In this document: positions 62,901-64,000 of the stretch, piece after piece
Layout: every line of letters starts with the position of its first letter
How positions within the stretch are numbered: position 1 is the first letter of the stretch
Source: Hemerocallis citrina
Taxonomy: Eukaryota > Streptophyta > Magnoliopsida > Asparagales > Asphodelaceae
Length of the DNA: 64,000 nucleotides
Assembly (NCBI GenBank): GCA_017893485.1
Contig: CM030366.1
Location: forward strand, 97,798,585 to 97,862,584
Direction of reading: 5' to 3'
The notes under the pieces: generated by a model
Databases searched by the model: none
Told to the model about the DNA's origin: nothing
Seen by the model: the letters and a program-made list of their open reading frames with translations, nothing else
Made by a program: the position numbers and the translations under genes

Positions 62901-63549
62901 CCGAAGCTTATTCTTGCAACAGCCCTTCTAGGTCAGTTATACACACAAGATCCAACGGTTAAAGCACTCAACTCCCAGAGCAATGGAACACTCGTCGAAT
63001 AACAAAATGCTCAATCGACAAAACAAGTGAACAACACAATGCTTAGTCGATGAAAGAGCAATTTAGCGAAATGAACAATGGGACTTTTGATTGACAAAAT
63101 AACCAAACGAACCAACATTTCGTCGATGAAAGAGCGATTCGATGAGGTAGACCACTCAACAAATACTTAGTGGGCAAAAAATCAAGATCTCCAAACCAAA
63201 TTAAATGATCACCAACTTGTTCGAAGCCAAAATCAACTAGGGTTTTTAACTCAATAGGGTAGCCGCTCAACAAATGTTGGACAGACGAAAAAGCAAGATC
63301 TTCAAACCAAGCTCAACAAAGCTCGGAAACGATTCCAACTCAACTAAAAGCTTCTAACTTCACCTAGCTTGAACTCAACACCAATCAATACTTAGCCAAG
63401 CTCCAAGATCAACAAAAATCTATACTCAACAATCGTGCATTGAAGTCGGCGAAGACCAAACCCAACAAAACAAAAAGACAAAAATTATAAAATGCTAACC
63501 TTAGTTTCCACCTCTTTTATCTCTTAAATCCCAACCTTGATTCTTGTCC
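62901..63549. other. Spacer with a partial ~115-bp duplication
   Basis: CACTCAACAAATACTTAGTG (about 63146) and CGCTCAACAAATGTTGGACA (about 63265) start two similar stretches that both include AAGATCT(C/T)CAAACCAA. No gene recognised. The last 100 bp could be the 5' UTR of the gene copy that follows. Confidence 0.45.
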
Positions 63550-64000
63550 ATGGCTTCGAATAGATCTCCATGTCCGAGATCGTTCAATTTTGGATCGGAC
63601 GATGTTCTCTGCTTTTACGCTGACTTCAACTTCCAGGATTAGAAGTAATCATCAGATCCATCAGTAAAGGATTACAATGAGAGCAGAATAGGGAGATCAT
63701 TGATTAATGTTTATGGAAGCAAGGAGAATATCCGAAGGAAGAAATAATATCAGCTGCTGAGAAATGCATGGAGAAATATGCCAACAATCTCCTCCAGTAT
63801 TTTGAGGGAATCACTGGGCGTTTGTCATAGCTAGAGATATATTGCTACAAGGTTGAACGATCAATATGTGAATTTCAAGCTAATATAATTCGTGATGAGG
63901 GTGAAACATATACAAAGCTCAAGTCTCTTGAGAAGCATATTCAAGAAGTTCAAATTCTCAGAGACAAACAAGAACTTGCTGAAACTCAGAAGGAGCTTGC
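63550..64000 (+). pseudogene. DUF1421-type coiled-coil protein gene copy, broken, runs off window
   Basis: The start MASNRSPCPRSFNFGSDDVL at 63550 resembles the N-terminus of plant DUF1421 proteins (MAS...FDFGSDDIL). The frame meets TAG and TAA at about 63640-63648, and continues as DPSVKDYNESRIGRS to about 63720. After a frameshift, another frame reads ISAAEKCMEKYANNLLQYFE, GITGRLS, a TAG, then LEIYCYKVERSI and a coiled coil ending ILRDKQELAETQKEL at the window edge. A three-residue gap precedes ILRDKQ relative to the family. The segments lie close together with no clear intron, which could mean a processed copy; that is inference. The family is known from memory only. Confidence 0.6.

Overview
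This window is nuclear DNA of a flowering plant, probably a eudicot. It holds plant-type LTR retrotransposons (Tekay-like and Tat-like Ty3/gypsy, and Ty1/copia), plant L1-type LINEs with an ORF1 carrying CCHC knuckles, small hAT-like elements, and one S-domain receptor kinase gene with the exon layout seen only in plants. It is a TE-rich chromosomal block. Apart from that gene and a broken gene copy at the right edge, almost everything recognisable is mobile DNA or tandem repeat. I saw no rRNA, tRNA, CRISPR or bacterial features.

Layout. 1-11636: a Tekay-like LTR retrotransposon with 3.2 kb LTRs and an interior reduced to a partial gag and a protease scrap; its left LTR carries a reverse-oriented solo LTR (815-3643). 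11637-14057: the gag end and one LTR of a minus-strand Tat-like element, with a small hAT-like element inside its LTR. 15890-19147: an apparently intact G-type lectin S-receptor-like kinase gene (7 exons, 823 residues, one GC-AG intron). 19516-19941: a small hAT-like element with a perfect 8-bp target duplication. 20159-27533 and about 27658-35370: two L1-type LINEs arranged tail to tail. 35635-36441: an older hAT-like element.

37276-55113: a 5.1 kb minus-strand solo LTR split by a complete 12.7 kb Tat-like element (39467-52152), which is itself split by a 1.7 kb solo LTR (42024-43722). Target duplications confirm all three levels. The Tat-like element has lost integrase and carries an antisense, intron-containing gene. 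55442-60286: a decayed Ty1/copia element. 60287-62900: two neighbouring ~60-bp tandem arrays built of hairpin-forming monomers. 63550-64000: the start of a broken DUF1421-type gene copy.

The signals that standard annotation does not explain are: (1) paired GTCGAC palindromes 19-21 bp apart, shared by LTRs of at least three different families, with a 12-bp variant in the copia element; (2) a GGGCCCAANGAGGGGTCC-like motif repeated five times in ORF1 of each LINE; (3) stop/start overlaps between ORF1 and ORF2 in both LINEs; (4) the double-hairpin 60-bp arrays that cap the copia RNase H frame.
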